Shown: positions 9,533-19,859, counted from the stretch's first letter. The stretch is 64,000 bases of DNA from Chryseobacterium angstadtii (GCF_001045465.1 NZ_LFND01000007.1:186001-250000), one strand, 5' to 3'. The notes: generated by a model not told the origin, from the letters alone. Numbers and translations are program-made.

Positions 9533-10942
9533 ATGAGAAAGAAGAAAAAAGATATCATTCTTGAAAATATTAAGTTATTTGGTGCAGGAGCGAAAGGCGT
9601 TGCCATTGGAAAAACCGAAGAAGGGAAAACCGTACTTATTTCCGGAGCTGTTCCGGGAGATGTGGTGAATGCCAGAGTAAAAAAATCCAAGTCCAAATAT
9701 TACGAAGCGGAAACCGTAGAAGTGGTAGAGCCTTCACCGTACAGAGTAGATCCTAAATGTGTTCATTTCGGAACATGCGGAGGATGCAAATGGCAGAATA
9801 TGAGCTATGAGAAACAGCTCGATTTCAAGCAGGAAGAGGTATACAATAATATCAAAAGAATCGGAGGAATCGATGATTTTGAAACCATCTCAATTTTAGG
9901 CGCCGAAGAGCAGTATTTCTACAGAAACAAAATGGAGTTTTCTTTCTCAAACGCGAGATGGCTTACCCAGTATGAAATAAGCTCCGAAGAAAACTTTGGT
10001 AGCAAAGACGCTTTAGGATTCCATATTCCGGGAATGTGGAGCAAGATCTTAGACCTTAAAGAATGTTTCCTTCAGGAGGATCCGTCCAATGCCATCCGTT
10101 TGGCGGTGAAAAAATTTGGAGTAGACAACGGATTTGATTTCTTTGATGTAAGAAATCAGGAAGGGTTTTTGAGAACTCTGATGATGAGACAGAACTCTAA
10201 AGGAGAATGGATGGTTTTATTCCAGCTGTACAGAGAAGAAAAAGAAAACAGAGAAAAATTATTCCAGTTTTTACTTGAAAAGTTTCCGCAGATTAAAACA
10301 TTGGTATACGCTATCAATTCAAAGCAAAATGATTCCATTTATGATCTGGATATCAATATTTATTTCGGAGAAGGATTCCTGATGGAAGAAATGGACGGAT
10401 TGAAATTTAAAATCGGACCGAAATCATTCTTCCAGACCAATTATAAACAGGCATTGGAGCTGTACAGAAAAACCCTTGAATTTGCCGATTTAAAAGGTGA
10501 TGAAGTAGTGTATGACTTGTACACCGGAACCGGAACCATTGCCCAGTATGTGGCGAGAAATGCCAAGCAGGTGATCGGAATAGAATCTGTTCAGGAAGCC
10601 ATAGATGCAGCCATTGAACATGCTGAATTAAACGGTCTTACCAATACAACATTCTATTGCGGAGACATGAAAAACGTCTTTAATGATGAATTCCTTGAAA
10701 ATCACCCTAAAGCAGACGTTTTAATTACCGACCCGCCAAGAGACGGAATGCACCAGAAAGTGGTAGAGCAAATTCTGAAACTGGCACCGGAAAGAGTAGT
10801 GTATGTAAGCTGTAATTCGGCTACCCAGGCCAGAGATCTTGCTTTGATGAAAGACCATTATACCCTCGTGAAGATATTGCCGGTAGATATGTTCCCGCAA
10901 ACTCACCACGTTGAAAATATAGCATTACTCATCAAAAAATAA
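9533..10942 (+). CDS. rlmD: 23S rRNA (uracil-5-)-methyltransferase, RlmD family
   Basis: A 469-residue SAM-dependent RNA m5U methyltransferase (TrmA/RlmC/RlmD family). An N-terminal TRAM domain (about residues 1-65) is followed by the iron-sulfur cysteines in CVHFGTCGGCKWQ, a SAM-binding DLYTGTGTIAQY, the DPPRDGMH motif and the catalytic cysteine in VYVSCNSATQARDL. The expected product is m5U at E. coli position 1939 of 23S rRNA; related enzymes modify 747 or both, so the exact site is inferred. A TTG four codons upstream (9521) is possible, but the ATG at 9533 gives the usual start before the Lys-rich N-terminus. Confidence 0.9.
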   Translation: MRKKKKDIILENIKLFGAGAKGVAIGKTEEGKTVLISGAVPGDVVNARVKKSKSKYYEAETVEVVEPSPYRVDPKCVHFGTCGGCKWQNMSYEKQLDFKQEEVYNNIKRIGGIDDFETISILGAEEQYFYRNKMEFSFSNARWLTQYEISSEENFGSKDALGFHIPGMWSKILDLKECFLQEDPSNAIRLAVKKFGVDNGFDFFDVRNQEGFLRTLMMRQNSKGEWMVLFQLYREEKENREKLFQFLLEKFPQIKTLVYAINSKQNDSIYDLDINIYFGEGFLMEEMDGLKFKIGPKSFFQTNYKQALELYRKTLEFADLKGDEVVYDLYTGTGTIAQYVARNAKQVIGIESVQEAIDAAIEHAELNGLTNTTFYCGDMKNVFNDEFLENHPKADVLITDPPRDGMHQKVVEQILKLAPERVVYVSCNSATQARDLALMKDHYTLVKILPVDMFPQTHHVENIALLIKK

Positions 10943-10947
10943 TTACT

Positions 10948-10955
10948 TACATTTG
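10948..10955 (+). promoter_or_regulatory. Candidate -7 element of the zinc metalloprotease gene
   Basis: TACATTTG fits TAnnTTTG, 24 bases before the ATG at 10979 and just after the rlmD stop. Confidence 0.45.
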
Positions 10956-10978
10956 AAGATACTAATCTGAAAATTTAA

Positions 10979-13453
10979 ATGAAAAAAGTGAAAAACCTTG
11001 GTGCTGCATTCCTGTTAGTTGCTTTAACATTCAGTCACAACGGATTGAAAGGGCAGGAAAAAGACTCTACGGCAGTAAAAACGGATACCGCAAAAGTAAA
11101 AACGGATGATCCCAAGAAAAAACCTGTTATAAAACCTTACAAAGAGATTATTACAGACAAAGCCGTTTCAGATCAGGGCGTTTTCACAGTTCATAAAATT
11201 GAAGATAAATACTACTTCGAAATTTCTGACAGAATGCTGAAAAAGGAATTTCTTTTAGTAACAAGACTTACAAAAGCCGCTGCAGGCATGAGATCCGGAA
11301 GTACGGGATATGCAGGAGACCAGATCGGTCAGCAGGTAGTGGCTTTTGAAAAAGGTCCTAAAGACAAAATTCTTTTGAGAGCCATTTCTTTTGTAGATTA
11401 TGCAAAAGATTCCACTTCGGACATGTACAATTCTGTGATCAGAAATAATGTACAGCCTATTATCAAAGCTTTTGACGTAAAAACTTACGGGGATAATAAG
11501 AAGTCCTCAGTTATTGACGTTACAGATCTTCTGAATTCCGATAATGAAACAGTTTCTTTTTCTGTGACGAATAAAGATGCTTTCAAGGTAGGAGCTTTCC
11601 AGAAAGATATGTCATTTGTGAATTTTGTGAAATCTTTTCCTAATAATATAGAAATAAATACCACCAAAACTTTCGCACGTACTTTAGGAAAACCGTTGCC
11701 GGGAGCTACTCCTGCCAATACACCTAAAATAAGTGGAAATTATACCGTAGAAATTAACGCTTCATTTGTTCTTCTTCCCGAAAATAAAATGCAGGCCCGA
11801 TACTTCGATCCGAGAGTAGGCTATTTCACAGTAGGCTACACCGATTTTGACCTGGATCCGCAAGGCGTAAAAAAGATTTCTTTGGTTAAAAGATGGAGAT
11901 TGGAACCCAAGCCTCAGGACCTTGAAAAATATAAAAAAGGAGAACTGGTAGAACCTGCGAAACCTATCGTATTTTATATTGACCCCGCTACACCCAAAAA
12001 ATGGATTCCATATCTGATTCAGGGAGTGAACGATTGGCAGAAAGCTTTTGAAAAAGCAGGTTTCAAAAATGCCATTTACGCAAAAGTTCCCGATTCCAAA
12101 ACAGATACGGAATGGAGCCTTGAAGACGCAAGATTCTCCGCCATTGTATATAAACCTTCAGATGTTCCGAATGCTTCAGGACCCTCCATCTCAGATCCGA
12201 GAACAGGGGAAATTCTGGAAAGTCATATCAACTGGTATCATAATGTGATGTTACTTTTGAGAAACTGGTATTTTGTTCAGGCTTCACCCAATGACGAGCG
12301 GGCAAGAAAAATGAAGTTCGATGATCAATTAATGGGTGAGCTGATCCGTTTTGTTTCTTCTCATGAAGTAGGGCATACTTTAGGGTTGAGACACAATTTT
12401 GGTTCCAGTTCTACAGTGCCTGTTGAAAAATTGAGAGATAAAAAATGGCTTGAGAAAAACGGCCATACACCATCCATCATGGATTATGCCAGATTCAATT
12501 ATGTTGCACAGCCGGAAGATCATATAGGAGACTCGGGAATCATGCCGAGAATAGGAGATTACGATGACTGGGCAATTGAATGGGGATACAAAAGATTTTA
12601 TCAGTACAACACTCCTGATTCAGAAAAAGAATACCTGAATAAATGGGTCATTAAAAACCTGAAAAACGAAAGACTTTGGTTCGGAACAGAATCCAATCCA
12701 CTTGATCCAAGATCCCAGAGTGAGCAGGTAGGAGACAATGCAATGATTGCCGGTACCTACGGAATTAAAAACCTGAAAAGGATTTTGGATAATCTTGAAA
12801 AATGGACGGAAACTCCCAACGAAGACTATGATAATCTGGGAATCATGTATGATCAGGTAATCGGACAGTTCAGGAGATATGCCGGACATGTTTCCAAATA
12901 TATCGGAGGCCAGATGGAAACGCCTAAAACAGCAGAACAATCCGGTCCGGTATATGAAGTTGTTGCTAAAAAAGATCAGCAGGAAGCCATGAGGTTTTTA
13001 GAAGAAAATATTTTTACAACTCCACAATGGCTTATTAAAAAAGAAATCTTTGAGAAAACAGGAAAGACTCCGGTAAAAACAATTGAAGATATCCAAAATG
13101 GAGTTCTTTCAAGAATTCTGAGCCCGATGGTTTTGCAGAATATGTCTCAGATGGAAGCCATAGATCAGAATACCTATACATTGGTTGATCTGTTTTCTGA
13201 CCTTAATAATTCCATCATTAAAAAAGCCAGTTCGGATGTATACGGAAGAAGCCTGCAAAGAAATTATGTGGATAACATGATTAAACTTATTGATGCCAAA
13301 AATCCGGATAGATCTGATGTTTCTGCCATTGTAAGAGGAAATTTGATTACCATTAAAAAAGATCTTTTAGCAAAAGCAGATACCAATACCGTGAACAAAT
13401 ACCACTATGAAGAACTTGCTTTCAGAATTGAGAAAGCCTTAGACCCAAAATAA
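10979..13453 (+). CDS. Secreted zinc-dependent metalloprotease (DUF5117/DUF5118 type)
   Basis: An 824-residue exported protein with an N-terminal signal peptide (cleavage near GLKGQEK). It has the architecture of the Bacteroidota zinc metalloprotease group annotated with DUF5118 and DUF5117 domains ahead of a metzincin-like catalytic domain. The zinc site is HEVGHTLGLRHNF, with His462, Glu463, His466 and His472, and the SIMDYARFNYV segment provides a Met-turn. It is probably periplasmic or surface exposed; the substrate is unknown. No T9SS tail is visible, because the protein ends EKALDPK. The DUF6452 gene follows after 5 bases, suggesting cotranscription. Confidence 0.88.
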   Translation: MKKVKNLGAAFLLVALTFSHNGLKGQEKDSTAVKTDTAKVKTDDPKKKPVIKPYKEIITDKAVSDQGVFTVHKIEDKYYFEISDRMLKKEFLLVTRLTKAAAGMRSGSTGYAGDQIGQQVVAFEKGPKDKILLRAISFVDYAKDSTSDMYNSVIRNNVQPIIKAFDVKTYGDNKKSSVIDVTDLLNSDNETVSFSVTNKDAFKVGAFQKDMSFVNFVKSFPNNIEINTTKTFARTLGKPLPGATPANTPKISGNYTVEINASFVLLPENKMQARYFDPRVGYFTVGYTDFDLDPQGVKKISLVKRWRLEPKPQDLEKYKKGELVEPAKPIVFYIDPATPKKWIPYLIQGVNDWQKAFEKAGFKNAIYAKVPDSKTDTEWSLEDARFSAIVYKPSDVPNASGPSISDPRTGEILESHINWYHNVMLLLRNWYFVQASPNDERARKMKFDDQLMGELIRFVSSHEVGHTLGLRHNFGSSSTVPVEKLRDKKWLEKNGHTPSIMDYARFNYVAQPEDHIGDSGIMPRIGDYDDWAIEWGYKRFYQYNTPDSEKEYLNKWVIKNLKNERLWFGTESNPLDPRSQSEQVGDNAMIAGTYGIKNLKRILDNLEKWTETPNEDYDNLGIMYDQVIGQFRRYAGHVSKYIGGQMETPKTAEQSGPVYEVVAKKDQQEAMRFLEENIFTTPQWLIKKEIFEKTGKTPVKTIEDIQNGVLSRILSPMVLQNMSQMEAIDQNTYTLVDLFSDLNNSIIKKASSDVYGRSLQRNYVDNMIKLIDAKNPDRSDVSAIVRGNLITIKKDLLAKADTNTVNKYHYEELAFRIEKALDPK

Positions 13454-13458
13454 AAAAG

Positions 13459-13935
13459 ATGAAGTATTTTAAATTTCTCGTAATGATCTGTTTGGCAGGA
13501 ATGCTGTTTTCCTGTGGCGGAGACGATGATATTTGTGAGAGCGGTGAAGGAACACCCAGAATAAAAGTGGCTTTTAAATCTATGTCAACCGGTAAAGCGA
13601 TGACGGTGGATTCACTGTATGTAGCTGTAGACTATGGCGCAGGGAAAGTACAGTTGGGGAAACTTCAGAAAATAGACTCAAGACTTATTCCACTTAGAGT
13701 AGACGATTCTCCTTTTACCGATGTTTATTTCAGAATAGAAAATACAGGACCGGAGTCTCATGTAAGAATCAACTACAGTACAAAGACAGCATATGTTTCT
13801 CCCGGCTGCGGAATCAAAAAAACATATGAAAATCTAAATTCACAATTAATACAATCAAATCCTGTCCAGAAACTGGAAGCAGGACAAAACCAAATAGAGA
13901 ATGAAGACAGGACTAATCTTTTCCTTTTTTTTTAG
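13459..13935 (+). CDS. DUF6452-type lipoprotein
   Basis: A 158-residue lipoprotein: a short leader ends in GMLFSC (lipidated Cys at about residue 19), followed by an acidic GGDDDICESGEG stretch and a compact beta-rich domain with two more cysteines (CGIKK). It resembles the DUF6452 family of Flavobacteriia, often encoded beside rlmD and a DUF6048 protein. The function is unknown; an outer-membrane-associated role is inferred from the lipobox and from the neighbouring predicted barrel-like protein. Its 3' end overlaps the next gene by 35 bases in another frame, which suggests translational coupling. Confidence 0.75.
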   Translation: MKYFKFLVMICLAGMLFSCGGDDDICESGEGTPRIKVAFKSMSTGKAMTVDSLYVAVDYGAGKVQLGKLQKIDSRLIPLRVDDSPFTDVYFRIENTGPESHVRINYSTKTAYVSPGCGIKKTYENLNSQLIQSNPVQKLEAGQNQIENEDRTNLFLFF

Positions 13936-14569
13936 CATCATAGGAATAATGGGGCTTGCCCAGGAAAAAAAAGAAAGCAAGGAAACCAAAAAAGTTCAGG
14001 AAAAATACAAACCGAATTTTATGGTAGGGTTTGATGTTCTTAATACAGGGGTTTCATTCTTTTCAGACAGAATGCTTTATCAGGGATTCATTTCATCAAA
14101 ACTCAGAGGGAATGTGCATGTAATTGCTGAAGCTGGTTTTGAAAAAAATGTATATCAGAAAAACGGATATGATGCGAAAGCCAGTGGCCCCTTTGTGAAA
14201 TTGGGTGCTTTCTATATGTTGGCAAAAGATCCAGAAAATGAGTTCAATGGTTTTTATGCAGGAGGTAAAGTCGGGGGCGCTTTTTATAATCAGGAATATA
14301 TGGCTGTTCCGGTCCGCGGATTTGGTGGCAGTGCTTCTTCTGTAGCATTTCCGTCATCTTCTCAGACTTCCGCATGGCTGGAAGGAACTTTGGGCGGTAG
14401 AGTACAGCTGTTTGAATCTAATTTCTATATTGATGTCAATCTTCAGCCGAAATACCTTGTCTATACTTCCAAGCAGGATGATATCACCCCTATGATTGTG
14501 CCGGGATTCGGAAGAAGCTCTGGTAAATTCAATATGGGCTTTGCATGGAATATTGCGTATAAGTTTTAA
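13901..14569 (+). CDS. DUF6048-type outer-membrane beta-barrel-like protein
   Basis: A 222-residue protein. It starts within the upstream gene, with a signal peptide (MKTGLIFSFFFSIIGIMGLAQ) followed by a charged linker rich in Lys and Glu, then amphipathic strands ending in aromatic residues (FNMGFAWNIAYKF), as expected of a small outer-membrane barrel. It matches the DUF6048 family, which commonly follows the DUF6452 lipoprotein. The function is unknown. A strong terminator 70 bases downstream closes the transcription unit. Confidence 0.72.
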   Translation: MKTGLIFSFFFSIIGIMGLAQEKKESKETKKVQEKYKPNFMVGFDVLNTGVSFFSDRMLYQGFISSKLRGNVHVIAEAGFEKNVYQKNGYDAKASGPFVKLGAFYMLAKDPENEFNGFYAGGKVGGAFYNQEYMAVPVRGFGGSASSVAFPSSSQTSAWLEGTLGGRVQLFESNFYIDVNLQPKYLVYTSKQDDITPMIVPGFGRSSGKFNMGFAWNIAYKF

Positions 14570-14640
14570 AATAATAAATTCAATGACTTGTTAATCAGTG
14601 ATTTATTGTTTTATACAATAAAATTTAAATAATGAATAGA

Positions 14641-14672
14641 AAATCCTCAGATGCATATCTGAGGATTTTTTT
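14641..14672 (+). terminator. Terminator after DUF6048 gene
   Basis: A perfect 12-bp stem (AAATCCTCAGAT with its complement) around a GCAT loop, followed by T residues. Confidence 0.93.
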
Positions 14673-15059
14673 GTTGCCGTTTTGTTATCATAAACAAATT
14701 ATGGTTGCGATTTTATAATAATTCTGAAGCCTGTTTTGTCTGATTAAAGAGACTGTTGGGATGGGATAAAAGTTCATATAGCAACCTATACAGGTTCAAC
14801 AACCTTTTTATCAGTAATATAATGCTGAAGTTTAAAATGTAGAAAAAAATTCTACAAAAAGTGATATATGCTTATAAATGATAAAGGGATAAAAATGACG
14901 TTTTAGGTCCTAATTTATCAAAAAAATGCAGTAATTATGTATAATACAGAATCCTAACCCTGTCTGTTGATTTTATATTTTAGTATGTAAAATATATACT
15001 TATTGTGGAATTTTAATAAAAAAATATTTGAATGAATGTATTAATAATGAAAAAATTAT

Positions 15060-15067
15060 TAGATTTG
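15060..15067 (+). promoter_or_regulatory. Candidate -7 element of the first FN3/GEVED gene
   Basis: TAGATTTG fits TAnnTTTG. The following bases (GTGTAATTATTA) resemble those after the matching element at 19824. It implies a leader of about 150 bases. Confidence 0.45.
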
Positions 15068-15223
15068 TGTAATTATTAAAATATTGGCGAATGAATTAAA
15101 AAACTATTCTTTTATTACAGAATATCTGTAAAAATCAATGTCTCAGAAATATTTTTGAGCATTAAAACAGTAAACACTATACTACTTTACATACTATTGC
15201 TATCACTACTAAACTAAAAACAT

Positions 15224-18200
15224 ATGAGTGGATTTTTACTCTGTAAAATGAGCCGGCCCTTTAGGGTGCTCATAACATTGCTTTGTATGGTCTTCGGACT
15301 GTTCGCACAGGCACAAACAGTTACAATTGGTACAGGAACCAGCACTCAGAGGAATCCTCTGGGCGCTTATTTTGGATTTCTGAGAGATGCGTCTCTTTAT
15401 ACTGCAGCGGAAATTAATGTTCCGGCAGGAGGAAGCATCCAGTCTGTGGCATGGAATGCTACAGCAGCTACCAGTATCAACATTCCGGTGAAGATTTATT
15501 TAAAATCTGTTCCCGCTGCTACAACTACTGTTACATCACAGGATTGGGCTACTGCCACTTCCGGTGCATCTCTAGTATATAGCGGAAACTTAAATAATTT
15601 ACCAACGGGATGGAATACAGTTACACTTCAGACTCCTTATTATTATAATGGAACTGACAACCTGATGGTGTTGGTTGAAACCAATTATGGAGGGTTTGGA
15701 ACAGGTCCGCTGGCCGGGAATGCTTTCACGTACTCCACAGCTGCTTCAAAACATATGTACCTTGAAGTAGACAGTACGGCTCCAACAGGATCAATGACGG
15801 TTAACTCAGACAGACCCAATATTCGTATGGTTGTGGGGCCGCCGCCTTCATGTTTACCTCCTTCAGGATTCATTTTAGGAGCTGTAACCACTACCAGTGC
15901 AACAGTGAGCTGGACTGCACCGTCTGCTGTTCCGGCAGGAGGATATGATGTATACTACAGTACATCTGCTACAGCACCAACTACCACAACACCACCTTCC
16001 CAGACAATCACAACAGGAACAAGTGCAACACTTTCTCCATTGAATCCTAATACAACGTATTATGTATGGGTAAGATCAAAATGTAGTGCTACAGATCAGA
16101 GTACATGGGTAGGGCCTATCTCCTTCTATACAGGATTCTGTACACCGGCAGGTACTTCCACAACCTATTATCTGAGAACGGTTAATACAACGGGAGGAAT
16201 TTCGAATTTAAATTATACAGCTACTTCCTATGTAGGATACGTTAATAACTCTGCCACAAGTTTCTCAGGATTGCCTACCAATACAATCACCATGAACTTG
16301 AATACCGGAACCAGTACATATTATTATTATGTATGGGTTGACTGGAATAATAATATGAGTTTTAATGATCCGGGGGAAACCATCCTGGCAACTACTACTT
16401 ATGCTACTTCAGGAACGGCTACAATTACAATACCTTCAACACAGCCGCCAGGGAATTACAGAGTAAGAACTGCAACATCATGGTCCGGAGCGCTTACTTC
16501 TTGTGGAACGGCATCTAATGGTAATTACGTAGACTTTACATTAAGTGTTATTGCTCTACAGCCATGTACTACTGCACCTCCAACGAATATGACGGTTTCC
16601 AACCTTACGCCAACTTCGGCTCAGGTGAACTGGATGCCTTCAACCGGAGCAACTTATGTATTAAGATACAGAGCTTTACCTAGTGGAGCTTGGACCACGG
16701 TAAATATTACGACACCTTTGGCAAGTAACTATATAATCAACGGTCTTACAGAGCAAACACAATACGAAGTTCAGATTGCTACCATCTGTGGTGGAGTACA
16801 GGGAGCATTCTCTGCAAGTCTTCCATTTACCACTCCTTCCATTGTGTATTGTACTTCAGCTTCTACAAGTACTACTATTGACGGATTTATCAGTAGAGTA
16901 GCAGTAGTTCCGAATGCGGCAATACCAATGACAAGCGATTCGGATTTCAGTAATTATACAGATTACAGTACAGATCCTGCAAGACAGATTACTTTGGTAA
17001 GAGGTCTGGGAAATAATACGGTTACTATAACTAAGAGCTGGCCGGGGACTCAATGGTCTTTCGGAACCGGAGTATGGATTGACTTTAACAGAAACGGAAT
17101 CTTTGAAGCCAACGAGCAGGTATTGACTTCTCCAAGTAACACAACTTCTCCTGTTACGGCTACCTTCACTGTGCCTAATGCAGCAGGAGGTGTTTACACA
17201 GGAAACCTTACAACCCGTATGCGTGTAGCGTTAAGAGAAAGCGCAGCTGCAGCGGCTTGTGGAAATTTCACCTGGGGTGAGGTTGAAGACTATGCAGTGA
17301 AGCTGATTGATCAGCCTGCGTGTACTACTGCTCCTCCGACTAACATCACAGTGTTGAACCTTACGGCTACTACAGCTTCTGTATATTGGATGGGTGCTGC
17401 CAATGCAACCTATACCATCAGATGGAGAGTATCTCCTAGTGGAGCCTGGACAACTCAGGTTCTGGCAGCTGGAGTAAACAACTATACAATTACGGGACTT
17501 ACGGAACAGACCAAGTATGATGTACAGGTTTCTACAACTTGTGGAACTACTACAGGTGCTTATTCTGCAACCGTACAGTTTACGACTCCACCATTGACGT
17601 ACTGTCAGATGACGGGTACAGGAACTAACGACCACATTTCAAATGTAACCGTTACTTCTTCAAACCCTGGAGTACCGGTAATGAACAACACAAGTGTACA
17701 AAACAACTACACCAACTATACTACGCCTCAAACATTAATTACTCTTGATGCAGGTTCTAGTAACAACAAGATCTCTGTATCGAAAGGATGGACCGGGGCA
17801 ACCAGTAATGTGGCTGTTTCAGCTTGGATTGATTATAACAGAAACGGTGTTTTTGAAACATCAGAACAGATTATCAACTCAGCAGCGAGCTCTGCTACAC
17901 CTATTACCAATAATAATTTCACGGTTCCGGCCAATGCTTATACAGGACCGTTTAACACAACCATGAGAGTGGTGGTTAAACGTACCAGCGCTCCGGTATT
18001 GTGTCAGAATGCAGTGAACGGTGAGGTGGAAGATTATGCAGTGAAAATCAGACCATGTAGTAATAATACACCAAACCAGCCTGGAATCACTGCTACTCAT
18101 AATACGGCTACGCTTACCTTCTCCGGAGTTCCGAATACCGTAACTTACCTTGTGAGATACAGAGTTCAGACGCCTCCGGGAGCATGGACTGAAGTATATG

Positions 18201-19600
18201 CTTCTGCATTACTGAATAACATTCCACTTGTAATAACAGGTTTAACGCCTGCTACCATTTATGAAGTTCAGGTAGCTGCCGTTTGTGGAGATGTTATAGG
18301 TACATTTACACCAATCAAAACTTTTGTAACAAGATGTGACCCTACGCCTCCGAATGTTACAGTAAGTAATATTACGACCAACTCTGCATTAATTACATGG
18401 GCACCACTTTCAGCGAGCTCTACGTATACATTGGAATGGAGAAAAGTGGGAACTACCACATGGACTCAGATCAATAATATTGTTCCCCCTGCCAATACTT
18501 ATTCGCTAACCGGTTTAGATCCATATACGAAATATGAAGTAAGGGTGGCGAACAAATGTGTTGGAGAGACAACTCTTAACCCGTATTCAAATCCAAAAGT
18601 ATTTACTACGGAAAGAATATGTGAATTGCCTCCTCCGGGATTAACGATTGTTCAGCTTACGCCTACATCGGCAGAAGTAGTATGGGAAGGATTCCCTGGA
18701 GCAACGTATATGCTTAGATACAGAAAAGTAGGTATTCCAAGTTGGACTAATGTTTCTTTAACAGCACCTACTTATACGATTACAGGACTGTTGGAGGATA
18801 CGAAATATGAAATGCAGGTGGTAAATATCTGTAACGGTACGCCGGGAACATTTACACCTCCGTATTATTTCACTACGCCTATCGTGATGTACTGCCAGAT
18901 GGCTTCTCAGAATGCAGTTAATGAACATATTGCGAAGGTTACGGTAGTTCCGAATGGCAGACCAAAAATGGAGAATGCTTCAGGCCCGTCTACTTATACC
19001 AATTATACAGGAGTTCCTGATACCTTCATAGAAATGGTTCAGGGGTCTACTGGAAATACCATTACTATTGAGAAAAAATGGAACGGAACGAATCATGACG
19101 AAGGAATTGCAGTGTGGATTGATTTCAACAGAAACGGATATTTTGATATTGATGAAAGAGTATTTACATCACCTCCGAATACCACAAGCCCTGTTACAGG
19201 AACATTCAGTGTACCGAATGATGCTTTTGTAAGCATGACTAGTTACAAGTATGTTGTCATGAGAGTGGCATTGATGAGAGATGGCGTTCCTGTGAACTGT
19301 ACAAATGTTGCCAACGGGGAAGTAGAAGATTACTCGGTAAGAATTGCTAAGCCGGGAGTACCAAACTCTGTTAACCAAACAGATATCCTGATCTATCCTA
19401 ACCCGGTAAGCACTTTATTGTATGTGAAAAATATCAGCAAGAGAGCGAAATATAAGATCTACAATTCTGCAGGACAGGTTATAGGTGACGGTATTTTACT
19501 AAACAACCAGGTCAATGTAAGTAAACTGATCAACGGAATTTATGTAATAGATATCGAAGACAACGGTAAAACCGTTCAGAAGAAATTTATCAAAGAATAA
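15224..19600 (+). CDS. T9SS-secreted FN3/GEVED multidomain adhesin-like protein A
   Basis: A 1458-residue surface or secreted protein. A signal peptide (residues 1-31, ending FAQAQT) precedes an N-terminal beta domain (about 32-205). Then come FN3 (208-303), a GEVED-like domain (305-445), FN3 (446-540), GEVED (541-697), FN3 (698-790), GEVED (792-942), three FN3 (943-1222), GEVED (1223-1375) and a T9SS type A sorting domain (1385-1458) with IYPNPVS and a KKFIKE end. GEVED units show VWIDFNRNG and GEVEDYAV. The family context suggests adhesion or polymer binding after export through the Por/Spr machinery; the ligand is unknown. It is the first of three paralogues, each with its own terminator. 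The A-rich sequence before 15224 supports this start over the internal Met9. Confidence 0.88.
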   Translation: MSGFLLCKMSRPFRVLITLLCMVFGLFAQAQTVTIGTGTSTQRNPLGAYFGFLRDASLYTAAEINVPAGGSIQSVAWNATAATSINIPVKIYLKSVPAATTTVTSQDWATATSGASLVYSGNLNNLPTGWNTVTLQTPYYYNGTDNLMVLVETNYGGFGTGPLAGNAFTYSTAASKHMYLEVDSTAPTGSMTVNSDRPNIRMVVGPPPSCLPPSGFILGAVTTTSATVSWTAPSAVPAGGYDVYYSTSATAPTTTTPPSQTITTGTSATLSPLNPNTTYYVWVRSKCSATDQSTWVGPISFYTGFCTPAGTSTTYYLRTVNTTGGISNLNYTATSYVGYVNNSATSFSGLPTNTITMNLNTGTSTYYYYVWVDWNNNMSFNDPGETILATTTYATSGTATITIPSTQPPGNYRVRTATSWSGALTSCGTASNGNYVDFTLSVIALQPCTTAPPTNMTVSNLTPTSAQVNWMPSTGATYVLRYRALPSGAWTTVNITTPLASNYIINGLTEQTQYEVQIATICGGVQGAFSASLPFTTPSIVYCTSASTSTTIDGFISRVAVVPNAAIPMTSDSDFSNYTDYSTDPARQITLVRGLGNNTVTITKSWPGTQWSFGTGVWIDFNRNGIFEANEQVLTSPSNTTSPVTATFTVPNAAGGVYTGNLTTRMRVALRESAAAAACGNFTWGEVEDYAVKLIDQPACTTAPPTNITVLNLTATTASVYWMGAANATYTIRWRVSPSGAWTTQVLAAGVNNYTITGLTEQTKYDVQVSTTCGTTTGAYSATVQFTTPPLTYCQMTGTGTNDHISNVTVTSSNPGVPVMNNTSVQNNYTNYTTPQTLITLDAGSSNNKISVSKGWTGATSNVAVSAWIDYNRNGVFETSEQIINSAASSATPITNNNFTVPANAYTGPFNTTMRVVVKRTSAPVLCQNAVNGEVEDYAVKIRPCSNNTPNQPGITATHNTATLTFSGVPNTVTYLVRYRVQTPPGAWTEVYASALLNNIPLVITGLTPATIYEVQVAAVCGDVIGTFTPIKTFVTRCDPTPPNVTVSNITTNSALITWAPLSASSTYTLEWRKVGTTTWTQINNIVPPANTYSLTGLDPYTKYEVRVANKCVGETTLNPYSNPKVFTTERICELPPPGLTIVQLTPTSAEVVWEGFPGATYMLRYRKVGIPSWTNVSLTAPTYTITGLLEDTKYEMQVVNICNGTPGTFTPPYYFTTPIVMYCQMASQNAVNEHIAKVTVVPNGRPKMENASGPSTYTNYTGVPDTFIEMVQGSTGNTITIEKKWNGTNHDEGIAVWIDFNRNGYFDIDERVFTSPPNTTSPVTGTFSVPNDAFVSMTSYKYVVMRVALMRDGVPVNCTNVANGEVEDYSVRIAKPGVPNSVNQTDILIYPNPVSTLLYVKNISKRAKYKIYNSAGQVIGDGILLNNQVNVSKLINGIYVIDIEDNGKTVQKKFIKE

Positions 19601-19620
19601 TATTTAAATTTCAAATAAGT

Positions 19621-19648
19621 AAAGCCCTCAGAAATGAGGGCTTTTTTT
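19621..19648 (+). terminator. Terminator after FN3/GEVED protein A
   Basis: A perfect 10-bp stem (AAAGCCCTCA with TGAGGGCTTT) with a GAAA tetraloop, followed by a T-run. Confidence 0.95.
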
Positions 19649-19823
19649 ATGATATCAAGGAGTATTGTGCGGGTGTAGAATAATTTTAATTTATAATTCA
19701 ATAAATGTTGAAAAATTTACATAAATTTATCCTTATTAATTATTGTTTTTAATCTTTTACTGGTTTTATTATTAATATTTCAATAAATCATTAAAATGTA
19801 TTTTTTATTATTAAAAAATATGT

Positions 19824-19831
19824 TAAGTTTG
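19824..19831 (+). promoter_or_regulatory. Candidate -7 element of the metalloprotease-adhesin gene
   Basis: TAAGTTTG fits TAnnTTTG, 28 bases before the ATG at 19860. The sequence around it resembles the element at 15060. Confidence 0.5.
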
Positions 19832-19859
19832 TAAAATTATTACAAAATACTGAAAAACT

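Larger units (their letters stand above)
14570..15223. other. AT-rich intergenic region before the first FN3/GEVED gene
   Basis: About 650 bases without a supportable gene. It contains the DUF6048 terminator near its left end and a candidate -7 element at 15060-15067. The rest is very AT-rich, with no convincing ORF. Confidence 0.6.

Noticed and set aside
17231..17635. Long minus-strand ORF inside the FN3/GEVED gene
   Set aside because: Composition is Ser/Cys/Arg-rich and it mirrors repeat codons. It is a shadow of the plus-strand gene, as are similar ORFs at 24024-24332.
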